Below are positions 16,480 to 25,418 of a stretch of DNA of 64,000 nucleotides, piece after piece; positions within the stretch are counted from its first letter, which is position 1; each line of letters begins with the position of its first letter. Below the pieces are notes generated by a model. That model was not told the origin of the DNA. It saw nothing but the letters and a program-made list of their open reading frames with translations, and searched no databases. Both the position numbers and the translations under genes were made by a program. The DNA is from Microbispora sp. ZYX-F-249 (GTDB lineage Bacteria > Actinomycetota > Actinomycetes > Streptosporangiales > Streptosporangiaceae): NCBI RefSeq assembly GCF_039649665.1, contig NZ_JBDJAW010000019.1:86868-150867 (forward strand), in the 5' to 3' direction.

Positions 16480-17340
16480 ATGCCCGACCCGCTCACCACA
16501 CCGGCCGCCGAGCTTCCGGTCCGCCGGCTCGGACCCGAGGACCTGGATCGCTGCCTCGCACTGAGCCAGGACAGGGCCTGGGCCCGGGAGGAGCGCAAGT
16601 GGCTGTTCCTCCTGGAGAACGCCGAGGTCCACGCGATCGACGCCCCGTCGGGCGAGCTGGCGGGCACGGTCACGCTGACCCGGTACGGCACGGCCGCGGC
16701 GGGCATCGGCATGATGCTCGTCGCCACCCGGTACGGCGGACGCGGGCTGGGCCGCCAGCTGATGACGCACGTGCTGGACACGGCCGGTGACGCGGCCGTC
16801 TTCCTCTGGGCCACCGAGCTCGGCCGGCCGCTGTACGAGAAGCTCGGATTCGAGACGCTGGGCGTGACGGAGGCGCGCGTGGGGCGCCTGCGCCCCGGGA
16901 ACGACCCCGTCCTGTCGAGGCCGGCCGACCTCGACGGCGACCTCGACGCCCTGCTCGCGCTCGACGCCGAGGTTTTCGGCGCGGACCGGGCCGCGCTGCT
17001 GGCGCGGTTGTTCGCCTTCGCCGAGGAGGTCAGGGTCGTCGAGGACGAGACGGGGCCGACGGGCTACGCCGTGTCGTGGCGCAGCATGAACACGCTGTTC
17101 ATCGGGCCGGTGGTCGCCGGCGGCGAGGCGGACGCCCGCGCGCTCGTCACCGACCTCGCGCGCAACGCCGACGGCCTGGTGCGGCTCGAGGTCGAGCGCA
17201 CCCGGCCGGGCCTGCTGGCCTGGCTCGGCGAGCGGGGCGTGACACAGGCGTTCTCGACGTCGTTCATGGTCCACGGCGGCAGGCCGCTGCCCGGCGACCG
17301 GACCCGCATGTTCGCTCCGATGATGCTCGCGATGGGCTGA
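16480..17340 (+). CDS. Tandem-GNAT acetyltransferase
   Basis: A 286-residue protein with a complete N-terminal GNAT domain: LVATRYGGRGLGRQLMTHVL (about 83-102) and RPLYEKLGFETLGV. A second, degenerate GNAT-like half (ALDAEVFGADRAALLARLF onward) is followed by GERGVTQAFSTSFMVHGG. This two-domain layout is common in uncharacterised actinomycete acetyltransferases. ATG at 16480 follows ACAAGGACA. A TGA at 17340 is followed directly by the 15-bp iterons. Confidence 0.8.
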   Translation: MPDPLTTPAAELPVRRLGPEDLDRCLALSQDRAWAREERKWLFLLENAEVHAIDAPSGELAGTVTLTRYGTAAAGIGMMLVATRYGGRGLGRQLMTHVLDTAGDAAVFLWATELGRPLYEKLGFETLGVTEARVGRLRPGNDPVLSRPADLDGDLDALLALDAEVFGADRAALLARLFAFAEEVRVVEDETGPTGYAVSWRSMNTLFIGPVVAGGEADARALVTDLARNADGLVRLEVERTRPGLLAWLGERGVTQAFSTSFMVHGGRPLPGDRTRMFAPMMLAMG

Positions 17341-17345
17341 CTCTG

Positions 17346-17448
17346 CTGCTCCCATCGGGGCTGCTCCCATCGGGGCTGCTCCCATCGGGGCTGCTCCCAT
17401 CGGGCTGCTCCCATGGGGGTTGCTCCCATCGGGGTTGCTCCCATCGGG
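17346..17448. repeat. Seven 15-bp direct repeats (iterons)
   Basis: Seven consecutive copies of CTGCTCCCATCGGGG, two of them 14 bp long and two starting TTGCTCC, followed by a degenerate eighth unit up to about 17462. They fill the space after the acetyltransferase stop and lie about 150 bp upstream of the ligase gene. They are too short and contiguous for a CRISPR. They could be repeated regulator sites or replication slippage. Confidence 0.85.
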
Positions 17449-17601
17449 CCCGCTCCCACCGGCGGCTCGCGGGGGCGTTCTGATCCGGCTCTGATCTGTG
17501 CCGCCTACCCTCGCGACCGCCGGTGGGACACCGGCCGCCCGCGCCGCGGCGGGTCGTGTCGTCGCCGCGGGCGGGTGCCTCGCGAGACGAAGGAGCCGGA
17601 C

Positions 17602-19200
17602 ATGCGCGATCCCCTCACCCGCGCCGCCCACCACGAGAGCGGCGATCCCGCCGGCCGCGGCGGGCCCGGGCACGCCGCCGGCGCGTTCCCGCACCTGCTG
17701 CTGGAGGCGCTGCGCGACTCACCCGGCACCGCTGCCTTCGAGCAGGGCGGCAGGATCGTCTCCAGGGGCGAGGTGCTGGAGCTCATCGGACGCATGGCCG
17801 GCGCGCTGCGCGACGTGGGACTCGGCCCCGGTAGCGGCGTCGCCGTCCGCACCGGCCTGTCGCCGGAGGCGTTCGCCGCCCAGATGGCCGCTCATGTGCT
17901 GGGCTGCCGCGTCGTGAGCGTGAAGCCCGGGTACACGCCCGGTCAGCTCGCCGACGTCCTCGGCGTGGGAGTCGACGCCGTGATCCTCGACCGGTCGACG
18001 GCGACACCGGACCTGCTCAACGCCGCCGGGCCGGCCACGGTGCTGTCGCTGGGGCCCGCCCCCGCAGCGGCCGGGGCGGCCGACATCCTGGCCCATCCCG
18101 GCGACGGCCGTCTCCCCGCCGTCACGGCGCGCCCGGACGACGCGGCCCTGCTGACCTTCACCAGCGGCAGCACGGGCAGGCCGAAAGGATGCGTGCTCAC
18201 CTATCGGGCCCTGGCCGCGCACTGGTCCAGCCATCGCGGCTGGTCGTCGATCGCGCCCGGCTTCGACGAGTCCTTCCGGCGCTACATGCTGTTCGGCACC
18301 CTGTCCAGCCTGGTGGTGCTGGATTTCCTGGCGCCGTGCCTGCTCGGCGGCGGCACCGCGGTGATCCCCGACGACGACGGCCGGCCGCTGTTCCCGTACG
18401 CGATCGAGCGGCACCGGATCACCGGTGCGATCGTGACCGTGCCCCGGCTGTGTCAGATGCTCGACGTGCTCCGTGAGGAGCCGGTCGACGTCGGCAGCCT
18501 GCGCGCGCTGACGGTCTCCGGATCGCCCGTCAGCCCGCATCGGCTGATCGAGGCGCTGGACCGGCTGGGCCCCGTCGTCTACGTCGGGTACGGCGCGACC
18601 GAGGCCGGGGTCATCTCCATGCTCCCTCCCGGGGAGGGCCGCGACGCGCCCACCTCGGTCGGCCGCCCGCACCCCGGCGTCGAGATCAGCGTGCGCGACG
18701 AGGAGGGCCGGCCGGTCGCCGCGGGACGCACCGGCGAGATCCACGTGCGCGGCCCCTTTCTCATGGCGGGCTACTGGAACCAGCCGGAGGAGACCCGCGA
18801 CGTGCTCCGGGACGGCTGGCTGCGCACCCGCGATCTCGGCCACCTCGACGAGACCGGTCTGCTGTACCTCGCCGGCCGGACCAGGGACGTGATCATCGTG
18901 AACGCGATCGTCGTCTACGCCGGTCCCATCGAGAAGGCGCTGGCGGGCCACCCCGACGTGGCCGAGGCGTACGTGACCGGCGCGCCGGACGAGCGGACCG
19001 GAGAGGCCGTCCACGCGTTCGTGGTCCCCGCTCCGGGCCGCACTCCGGACCACGCCGCCCTGGCAGAGCTGGTACGCGCCGAGCTCGGCGCGGACAGCGT
19101 CCCCCGGACGATCACGACGGTCGCCTCCGTGCCGGTCGCGCCGAGCGGAAAACCGGACAAGCGTGCCCTGGTGGAACGGCATCTGTCCACGGCGCTCTGA
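17602..19200 (+). CDS. Acyl-adenylating (AMP-binding) ligase
   Basis: A 532-residue ANL-superfamily enzyme. The P-loop-like motif is TFTSGSTGRPKG (185-196), the Thr/Glu motif is GYGATEAG, LRTRDLGHLDETG and GRTRDVIIVNAIVVYAG carry the hinge region, and the catalytic Lys is in PSGKPDKRAL near the C-terminus. It activates a carboxylate as acyl-AMP and probably transfers it to CoA or a carrier; no carrier-protein gene lies nearby. The ATG at 17602 follows AAGGAG. It is first in a run of four same-strand genes with a flavoprotein, an FMN oxidase and a P450, and probably primes the substrate of that pathway. Confidence 0.85.
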   Translation: MRDPLTRAAHHESGDPAGRGGPGHAAGAFPHLLLEALRDSPGTAAFEQGGRIVSRGEVLELIGRMAGALRDVGLGPGSGVAVRTGLSPEAFAAQMAAHVLGCRVVSVKPGYTPGQLADVLGVGVDAVILDRSTATPDLLNAAGPATVLSLGPAPAAAGAADILAHPGDGRLPAVTARPDDAALLTFTSGSTGRPKGCVLTYRALAAHWSSHRGWSSIAPGFDESFRRYMLFGTLSSLVVLDFLAPCLLGGGTAVIPDDDGRPLFPYAIERHRITGAIVTVPRLCQMLDVLREEPVDVGSLRALTVSGSPVSPHRLIEALDRLGPVVYVGYGATEAGVISMLPPGEGRDAPTSVGRPHPGVEISVRDEEGRPVAAGRTGEIHVRGPFLMAGYWNQPEETRDVLRDGWLRTRDLGHLDETGLLYLAGRTRDVIIVNAIVVYAGPIEKALAGHPDVAEAYVTGAPDERTGEAVHAFVVPAPGRTPDHAALAELVRAELGADSVPRTITTVASVPVAPSGKPDKRALVERHLSTAL

Positions 19201-19265
19201 TCCGCCTCTGAGAATCGCCCGCCAACACTGGTGAAACTTCAACCATCCCAGTGAGGGAGGCGTCA

Positions 19266-20834
19266 GTGCCGGACAACATCCTGGACTACCTGGTGGTCGG
19301 CGCCGGACCGGCGGGCCTGCAGATGGGCCACTTCCTGCACCGGGCGGGGCGCGGCTACCGGATTCTCGAGGCGGCGCCCGAGCCCGGCGCGTTCTTCCGG
19401 ACCTTTCCCCGCCATCGCACGCTCATCTCCATCAACAAGAAGCACACCGGATGGGACGATCCGGAGCTCAACCTCCGGATGGACTGGAACTCGCTGCTGT
19501 CGGACGACCCGCGTCTCCTGTTCACCCGCTACAGCGACCGTTACTTCCCCGCCGCCGAGGACTTCGTCCGCTACATCGAGGACTTCGTCGCCTTCCAGGG
19601 CCTGCACGTCACCTACGACGCGCGGGTCGCCGAGGTCGCGCGCCCGGGCGCGGAAGGCCCGTTCCTCGTGACCGACGAGTACGGCCGGACGTACCGGGCG
19701 CGGCGGGTGATCGTGGCGACGGGGGTCTCCCGGCCGAACGTCCCGCCCATCCCCGGCATCGAGACCGCCGAGCAGTACAGCACCCATTCGACCGATCCCG
19801 CGGACTACACGGACATGCGGGTCCTCGTCATCGGCAAGGCCAACTCGGCCTTCGAGACCGCCGACAACCTCATCGAGACGGCCGCGGTCGTCCACGTGGC
19901 CGGACCGCACCCGGTCAAGCTGGCCTGGCGGACCCACTTCGTCGGGCACCTGCGCGCGGTCAACAACAACTTCCTCGACACCTACCAGCTCAAACTGCAG
20001 AACGCCGTCCTGGACGGCGACGTCAGGAGGATCGAGCGCCTCCCCGACGGCTCCTACCTGGTGACGGTGGCCTTCGTCCGGGCCGACGAGGTCACCAAGG
20101 ACATCCCGTACGACCGCGTGATCGTGTGCACCGGGTTCCGGTTCGACGGCTCCATCTTCTCGCCCGAGTGCCGTCCCGAGCTGACCATCGGGGACAGGTT
20201 CCCCGCGCTGACCCCGGCCTACGAGTCGGTCAACGTGCCCGATCTCCACTGCGCCGGGACGATCACCCAGTCGCTCGACTTCAAGCGCGGCACCAACGGC
20301 TTCATCCACGGTTTCCGGTACGGCGTCCGCGCCCTGCACCGCCTGCTGGAGAACAGGCATCACGGCGTCCCCTGGCCGGGCCGCGACCTCCCCGCCGATC
20401 CGGACGTGCTCGCGGCGGCCGTGCTCGAACGGGTCAACCGCAGCTCGGCGCTGTGGCAGCAGTTCGGGGTGCTGGCCGACGTGATCGTCCCGGACGGGCT
20501 CGGCGGCATGCGCTACCTGGAGGAGCTGCCGATCGACCTGCAGGGCCCGCCGGTCGGCGGCGAGGGCCGCTTCATGATCACCCTGGAGTACGGCCCGCAC
20601 CACGACCAGGTCGACCCCTTCGACCTCTCGGTGGGGCGGATCAGGCAGAGCGACGCGGATCGTGCGGACGAGGGCCACTACCTCCACCCGGTCGTACGCC
20701 GCTGGCGGGGCGGAGCGGTGGAGGCCGTCCACCACGTCACCGAGAACCTGGAGAACGACTGGACCTCGGAAGAGGTGCACCTGCGCCCGCTCCGGGACTT
20801 CTTCAAGCGCCAGAGCCTCCCGGCCTCGGTGTGA
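19266..20834 (+). CDS. FOXRED2-like FAD-dependent oxidoreductase
   Basis: A 522-residue flavoprotein. The FAD-binding GAGPAG (12-17) sits in VVGAGPAGLQMGHFLHRAGR, and a second Rossmann motif is VLVIGKANSAFETAD. The blocks PRHRTLISINKKHTG, DWNSLLSDDPRLLF, VNNNFLDTYQLK and GFIHGFRYGVRALHRLLE closely match, from memory, eukaryotic FOXRED2, an ER flavoprotein. The C-terminal HYLHPVVR and VHHVTENLENDW blocks are also shared. The reaction is unknown; monooxygenation or disulfide chemistry are both possible. The GTG at 19266 follows GGGAGG. Its stop overlaps the next start (GTGA), so the genes are translationally coupled. Confidence 0.85.
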   Translation: MPDNILDYLVVGAGPAGLQMGHFLHRAGRGYRILEAAPEPGAFFRTFPRHRTLISINKKHTGWDDPELNLRMDWNSLLSDDPRLLFTRYSDRYFPAAEDFVRYIEDFVAFQGLHVTYDARVAEVARPGAEGPFLVTDEYGRTYRARRVIVATGVSRPNVPPIPGIETAEQYSTHSTDPADYTDMRVLVIGKANSAFETADNLIETAAVVHVAGPHPVKLAWRTHFVGHLRAVNNNFLDTYQLKLQNAVLDGDVRRIERLPDGSYLVTVAFVRADEVTKDIPYDRVIVCTGFRFDGSIFSPECRPELTIGDRFPALTPAYESVNVPDLHCAGTITQSLDFKRGTNGFIHGFRYGVRALHRLLENRHHGVPWPGRDLPADPDVLAAAVLERVNRSSALWQQFGVLADVIVPDGLGGMRYLEELPIDLQGPPVGGEGRFMITLEYGPHHDQVDPFDLSVGRIRQSDADRADEGHYLHPVVRRWRGGAVEAVHHVTENLENDWTSEEVHLRPLRDFFKRQSLPASV

Positions 20835-21883
20835 CGGCCGTGCCGGCGACCATCAGGGAGTTCGAGGCGGTGGCCCGCGACCGGCTGGACCCCGCCCACT
20901 ACGACTACTTCGCCGGCGGGGCCGGCGACGAGGTCACGGTGAGAGCCAACGAGGCGGCGTTCGCCCGGCTCGCGCTGCTGCCGCGGGTCCTTCGCGGCGC
21001 AGGGAGTCCGGAGATCGGGGTCACCCTGCTGGGCAGCCGCGCGGAGATGCCGGTGCTGGTGGCGCCGACCGCGTTCCACCGGCTGGCCGACCCCGAGGGG
21101 GAGAAGGCCACGGCACGCGCGGTGGCCGCCGCGGGGACCATCATGATCGTGAGCATGGCCGCCACCGTCGCCGTCGAGGACGTCGCGGCCGCGGCGCCGG
21201 GCGCCACCCTGTGGTTCCAGCTCTACGTCCAGCCCGACATGGCCTTCACCGAGGCGATCGTCCGGCGCGCCGAGGCGGCCGGGTGCGCGGCGCTGGTCGT
21301 CACCGTGGACTCCCCTGCCCGTGGCCGCAGGGACCGGGAGGTGCGCCGCGGCTTCGACGATCTCCCCGAGGGCATGCGCTGCGAGAACCTGCGCGACGAC
21401 GGCGGCGAGTCGGTGCGGCCGATCGTCATGTCACCCGCGATCTCCTGGGAGCACGTCGACGCGCTGAGGCGGATGACGAGGCTGCCGCTCGTGCTCAAGG
21501 GCGTCACGCACCCCGCCGACGCGCGCCTCGCCCTGGAGCACGGCGTGTCGGCGGTGTACGTCTCCAACCACGGAGGACGGCAGCTCGACACCGTCCCGGC
21601 CACCGTCGATCTGCTGCCGGACATCGTGGCCGCCGTACGCGGGGCCGTACCGGTGCTGGTGGACGGAGGGATCCGGCGCGGCACCGACGTGGTCAAGGCG
21701 CTGGCGCTGGGCGCGTCCGCCGTCGCGGTCGGCCGTCCGGTCGTCTGGGGCCTGGCGGCGGACGGCGAGTGCGGCGTGGCCCGCGTGCTCGGGCTGCTGC
21801 GGGACGAGGTCGAGCACGCGCTCACGCTGTGCGGCCTCGCCTCGTCGCACGACCTGGAGCCGGGGCTGGTGCGGCGATGCTGA
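20831..21883 (+). CDS. FMN-dependent alpha-hydroxy-acid oxidase
   Basis: A 350-residue TIM-barrel flavoenzyme of the glycolate/lactate oxidase family. The opening AHYDYFAGGAGDEVTVRAN (22-40) has the conserved Tyr, the FMN-binding Lys is in LVLKGV (Lys223), the catalytic His247 and Arg250 are in VSNHGGRQLD, and VDGGIRRGTDVVKALALGA and VGRPVVWGLAADGE complete the phosphate site. It oxidises an L-2-hydroxy acid to a 2-oxo acid. It starts with GTG overlapping the flavoprotein stop and ends seven bases into the P450 gene, so it is part of the same pathway operon. Confidence 0.9.
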   Translation: MTAVPATIREFEAVARDRLDPAHYDYFAGGAGDEVTVRANEAAFARLALLPRVLRGAGSPEIGVTLLGSRAEMPVLVAPTAFHRLADPEGEKATARAVAAAGTIMIVSMAATVAVEDVAAAAPGATLWFQLYVQPDMAFTEAIVRRAEAAGCAALVVTVDSPARGRRDREVRRGFDDLPEGMRCENLRDDGGESVRPIVMSPAISWEHVDALRRMTRLPLVLKGVTHPADARLALEHGVSAVYVSNHGGRQLDTVPATVDLLPDIVAAVRGAVPVLVDGGIRRGTDVVKALALGASAVAVGRPVVWGLAADGECGVARVLGLLRDEVEHALTLCGLASSHDLEPGLVRRC

Positions 21884-23235
21884 CGGCGGTGTGGGTGGCG
21901 CTGTGGGCGGCCGCGGCCGTCGTCGTGATCAGCTTGCCCCGGTGGCTCCCCGGGCGCGTCGTGGCGCTGCGCGGGTGGGTGTTCACGAGGATCAACGGCG
22001 AGGAGAGCATCGCGGTCCCCGGCGACCTGGTCGGCGTGGACCGGTTCAGGGAGGTCTACTCCCACCCGGCGGCCTCCGGCCGGAGCGAAGGCGCCGTCCT
22101 GTCCGACCTGTTCTGGTACTGGCTGTCGCCGGGGCCCGAGATGCACCAGGAGCACCTGGAGGCGGGGGAGCGGTACGACGCCGTCGCCATGGCCACCCGC
22201 CGCATCCTGTCCCTGCCGCGCGCACAGGTGGAGGAGCTCACCCGCCGGTGCGTCGGCCGGGCGCTGGAGGGCGGGCGCGGAGTGGTCCGGCTGCGCGACC
22301 TGATGATGCCGGCCTGGGCCGAGTTCGCCTACGAGCTCGTCTTCGGCGAACCCTGCCCGCCGCACGCCCGCGACCTCGTCGTCGGCAACGCGGACGACGT
22401 CGCGACCGCGCTCAAGTGCTGCGGCCTGCGGCACATGGACCGGCGTGACCGGCTGACCGCCTATCTCCTCGAGTCGCTGCCCCGGGTGAGGCACGAGCTC
22501 CCCGCGGGCCTGACGCCCCGGGAGCAGGCGCTGTATCTCCATGGGGCCTTCTTCACCACCGCCGTCGTGCAGATGTCGGAGGCCACGGCTCACGTGCTGA
22601 TGGCCCTGGCCCGGCATCCGGACGTACAGGACAGGGCGCGGGGCGGTGACGACCGCTACCTCGACCAGGTGATCGCGGAGACGCTGCGGCTCTATCCGCT
22701 CTTCGGCATCGCCCACCGCGTCACCAAGGGCGACATCCTCCTGGGCGAGAGGGGCACGATCCCGGCCGGCTCGGTGCTGTGCTTCGACTACCCCGCGTTC
22801 CACCGCGCGGGCTTCCCCGATCCGGAGCGTTTCGATCCCGGGCGCTTCGCCCCCGGGCACGCCCCGCTCAAGGAGCTCAACCACATCCCGTTCGGCATGC
22901 CGGCGAACCGTCCCTGCCCGGCGTGGCGGCTCGCGCCGCTCGCCATGCGGGTCGCCGTACGGGAGGTCCTGCGGGCGTACGCGCTCGGCTCCACCGCGGC
23001 GCACACCCGGTCGATGCCCAACCGGGGACCGTGCCTGCTCACTCCGCCCGGCGCGGGACGGCGTGGGCCGGGACGGCGCCTGACGCTGCTGTCCATGCGC
23101 CTGCGGGACGGCTGGGAGGACGTCTGGCGCAGCCTCGTGCAGCTCGTCCTCGGCACGTACATGGTGTGGGACGCGCGCAGGCTGCGGCTGTGCGAGCGCC
23201 ACTTCTCCGGCGACGCCCGCCCCGAGGGCACGTAG
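21877..23235 (+). CDS. Membrane-anchored cytochrome P450
   Basis: A 452-residue P450-like protein. It has an N-terminal hydrophobic helix (about 2-20), rare in bacterial P450s, the ExxR motif ETLR (268-271), FPDPERFDPGRFAPG (313-327), and a heme loop FGMPANRPCPAW with Cys347 as the thiolate ligand. The loop lacks the usual fourth-position Gly and the Gly after Cys is Pro. In the I helix the canonical A/G-G-x-D/E-T-T motif is replaced (TAVVQM region before SEATAHVL). It probably hydroxylates or rearranges the pathway intermediate at the membrane. The ATG at 21877 overlaps the upstream gene by seven bases. Confidence 0.85.
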   Translation: MLTAVWVALWAAAAVVVISLPRWLPGRVVALRGWVFTRINGEESIAVPGDLVGVDRFREVYSHPAASGRSEGAVLSDLFWYWLSPGPEMHQEHLEAGERYDAVAMATRRILSLPRAQVEELTRRCVGRALEGGRGVVRLRDLMMPAWAEFAYELVFGEPCPPHARDLVVGNADDVATALKCCGLRHMDRRDRLTAYLLESLPRVRHELPAGLTPREQALYLHGAFFTTAVVQMSEATAHVLMALARHPDVQDRARGGDDRYLDQVIAETLRLYPLFGIAHRVTKGDILLGERGTIPAGSVLCFDYPAFHRAGFPDPERFDPGRFAPGHAPLKELNHIPFGMPANRPCPAWRLAPLAMRVAVREVLRAYALGSTAAHTRSMPNRGPCLLTPPGAGRRGPGRRLTLLSMRLRDGWEDVWRSLVQLVLGTYMVWDARRLRLCERHFSGDARPEGT

Positions 23236-23281
23236 ACGACCGGCCGATCTCAGGTTCCGACCACGAACGGAGGCACGAGCC

Positions 23282-24628
23282 ATGCCTGTTCCCGCCCTCC
23301 TTTCAATAGAGGCGCACACCGCCGACCCCAACCTGGAGCTGGCGCTCAGGGTGCTGCCGGCCCTGGCCGTCATCTTGCTGACCGCGGCTCTGTGCGGCCG
23401 GCTGGCGCTCCTCGTGATGCAGCCGCGCGTCGTCGGCGAGATGATCGCCGGCGTCCTGCTCGGGCCGACGCTCCTCGGCGCGCTGTTCCCCGACGCACAG
23501 GCGGCCCTGTTCCCCGCCGAGGTCCGACCGGTCCTGTACGTGCTCAGCACCCTCGGCCTGACGTTGTACATGTTCCTGGTCGGCGCCGGGATGGACCACG
23601 ACGCCCGGGCGCCGGGCGAGCTGCGCAAGGCGAGCGTGCTGGCGGCGTCGGGGATCTTGTCCCCGCTGGTCCTCGGCGGCGCCGCCGGTCTCGTCCTGTG
23701 GGAGCGCCTGTCCCGCCCGGACGTCGGCCGGATGGAGTTCGCCCTGTTCCTCGGGGGAGCGCTGTCGCTGACCGCGTTCCCCATGCTCGCCAGGATCCTG
23801 TACGAACGCGGGCTGCAGAACTCCCGCATCGGACGGATCGCCCTGCTGGCCGCCTCCATCGACGACGCCGTCGCGTGGTGCCTGCTCGCGGCGCTGTCGG
23901 CGGTGCACCTGGGCGGCGGCACCGGTGAAACGGTGCGCACCATCGCCCTGGCGGCGGTGTTCGCGGCGGTGATGCTCGGGGTGGTGGCTCCGCTGCTGCG
24001 CCCCCTGGGCCGCCGCGTCGCGCGTACCGGACGCCTCGGCGCCGGCGCCGTCTACGTGATCGTGCTGGTGCCGCTCACGGCCGGATGGATCACCGACGCG
24101 ATCGGCGTCTACTCGGTGTTCGGCGGATTCGTCGCCGGGTTGGCCATGCCGCGCGAGCCGGAGTTCCGCGCCGCTCTGCACGGCCGGATGATGGATGTCG
24201 TATCGACCCTGCTGCTGCCGGTCTTCTTCGCGTTCTCGGGGCTGAACACCCATCTCGGCGGCATCGCCGGGGGCTCCGCGCTCTGGATATTCGTGCTGAT
24301 CCTGGCCCTGGCCTTCTCCGGGAAGTACTTCGGCTGTTCGCTGGCGACGCGGGTGATGGGGTTCGGCTGGCGCGAGTCCTGGGCCATGGGCGCGATGATG
24401 AACGCCCGCGGACTGATGATCCTCATCTTCATCAACATCGGCCTGGCGCAGGGCATGATCACGCAGGAGCTCTTCGCGATGCTCGTCCTCGTGGCGGTGC
24501 TCACCACCGCGGGAGCGCTGCCGCTCTACAAACTGGCGCTGCCGGAGCGCCACGAGCGGGCCGATGCGGGGAGCGTGGGGAGCGCGGCTTCGGTGGGTGT
24601 GGCGGCTGGAGAAACCGGTTTCATCTAA
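23282..24628 (+). CDS. Cation/proton antiporter (CPA2 family)
   Basis: A 448-residue Na+/H+ or K+/H+ exchanger of the CPA2/KefB-like type with about 12 TM helices. PRVVGEMIAGVLLGPTLLG (about 48-66) is the family signature, ASIDDAVAWCLLAALSAV carries the paired Asp ion-binding site (near 200-202), and NARGLMILIFINIGL is the second half. No RCK/TrkA domain is attached. It is 46 bases after the P450 stop and could belong to the same transcription unit, perhaps providing tolerance, though it may be independent. ATG with upstream GGAGGCACGAGCC. Confidence 0.85.
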   Translation: MPVPALLSIEAHTADPNLELALRVLPALAVILLTAALCGRLALLVMQPRVVGEMIAGVLLGPTLLGALFPDAQAALFPAEVRPVLYVLSTLGLTLYMFLVGAGMDHDARAPGELRKASVLAASGILSPLVLGGAAGLVLWERLSRPDVGRMEFALFLGGALSLTAFPMLARILYERGLQNSRIGRIALLAASIDDAVAWCLLAALSAVHLGGGTGETVRTIALAAVFAAVMLGVVAPLLRPLGRRVARTGRLGAGAVYVIVLVPLTAGWITDAIGVYSVFGGFVAGLAMPREPEFRAALHGRMMDVVSTLLLPVFFAFSGLNTHLGGIAGGSALWIFVLILALAFSGKYFGCSLATRVMGFGWRESWAMGAMMNARGLMILIFINIGLAQGMITQELFAMLVLVAVLTTAGALPLYKLALPERHERADAGSVGSAASVGVAAGETGFI

Positions 24629-24640
24629 TTTCACGTGAAA
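24629..24640. promoter_or_regulatory. 12-bp palindrome upstream of the response regulator
   Basis: TTTCACGTGAAA is a perfect palindrome directly after the antiporter stop and 88 bases before the response-regulator start. The 100-bp gap is unusually AT-rich for this window and also holds AGTGAAATTCAG, a related half-site. It is a candidate operator or promoter region for the two-component operon. Confidence 0.4.
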
Positions 24641-24728
24641 GTCGGACATTCGCGAACTATGGAGCGGTTTTCCTGCAGTGAAATTCAGAAGTCTGGATAT
24701 TTCCTGATATCGGTGCCACGGTTGTGCG

Positions 24729-25418
24729 GTGGCACGGATACCGGGGACATCCGAACCGCGCTCCCGGCGCCTGTTGCTCGTGGAGGACGACCGCGAGCTG
24801 GGAGACATGCTGGTCGAGGTGTTCACCGACCAGGGCTACACGGTCGACCTGGCGCTCGACGGCCAGCGAGGCCTGCACCTGGCGCTGAGCCGCGGCTACG
24901 ACGCGATGGTCATCGATCGCGGCCTGCCCGTGGTCGACGGGCTCGACCTGCTGCGCCGGCTGCGCCGCCGGGCGGTCACCGTGCCGGTGCTCATGCTCAC
25001 CGCCTTCGGCGCCCTCGCCGACCGGGTGACCGGACTCGACGCGGGCGCCGAAGACTACCTGGTCAAGCCGTTCGAGATCGACGAGCTGCTGGCCAGGGTG
25101 CGCGCCCTGCACCGCAGGAACCTGGACCAGGCGGCGCTGCTGCCGCTCGGCGACGGCTGGCTCGACTCCGCGTCCTGTGTCGTACGGCTGCCATCCGGCG
25201 AGCAGGTGACCCTGTCCGGCCAGGAGTGCCGGCTGCTCCACGCGCTGGCGGCCCGCCCCCGGCAGGTGCACACGCGCACCTCGCTGCGGCAGCGGGTCTT
25301 CGACGGCGCCAGGACCGAGTCGATCGTGGACACCTATGTCTACTACCTGCGCACCAAACTGGGGCCCGGCATCGTCCGTACCGTGCGGGGCGTGGGGTAC
25401 CGCCTGGGTGAGCTGTGA
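24729..25418 (+). CDS. OmpR-family response regulator
   Basis: A 229-residue regulator. The receiver domain (about 14-125) has acidic pair EDD in LLLVEDDRELG, phospho-acceptor Asp in AMVIDRGLPVVDG (the family usually has D.mLP), the Thr in LMLTAFG, and Lys in YLVKPFE. A winged-helix DNA-binding domain follows (about 135-226), ending in RTVRGVGYRLGE. The GTG at 24729 is used. The stop overlaps the histidine kinase start (GTGA), so the two form one operon. Confidence 0.9.
   Translation: MARIPGTSEPRSRRLLLVEDDRELGDMLVEVFTDQGYTVDLALDGQRGLHLALSRGYDAMVIDRGLPVVDGLDLLRRLRRRAVTVPVLMLTAFGALADRVTGLDAGAEDYLVKPFEIDELLARVRALHRRNLDQAALLPLGDGWLDSASCVVRLPSGEQVTLSGQECRLLHALAARPRQVHTRTSLRQRVFDGARTESIVDTYVYYLRTKLGPGIVRTVRGVGYRLGEL

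Noticed and set aside
17346..17448. Possible CRISPR array
   Set aside because: The units are 15 bp, contiguous and have no spacers; no cas gene is nearby.
19451..20830. Plus-strand N-terminal extension in front of the hydroxy-acid oxidase
   Set aside because: The frame is open through the flavoprotein gene, but the sequence there is Arg/Pro-rich shadow; the oxidase fold begins after GTG 20831.
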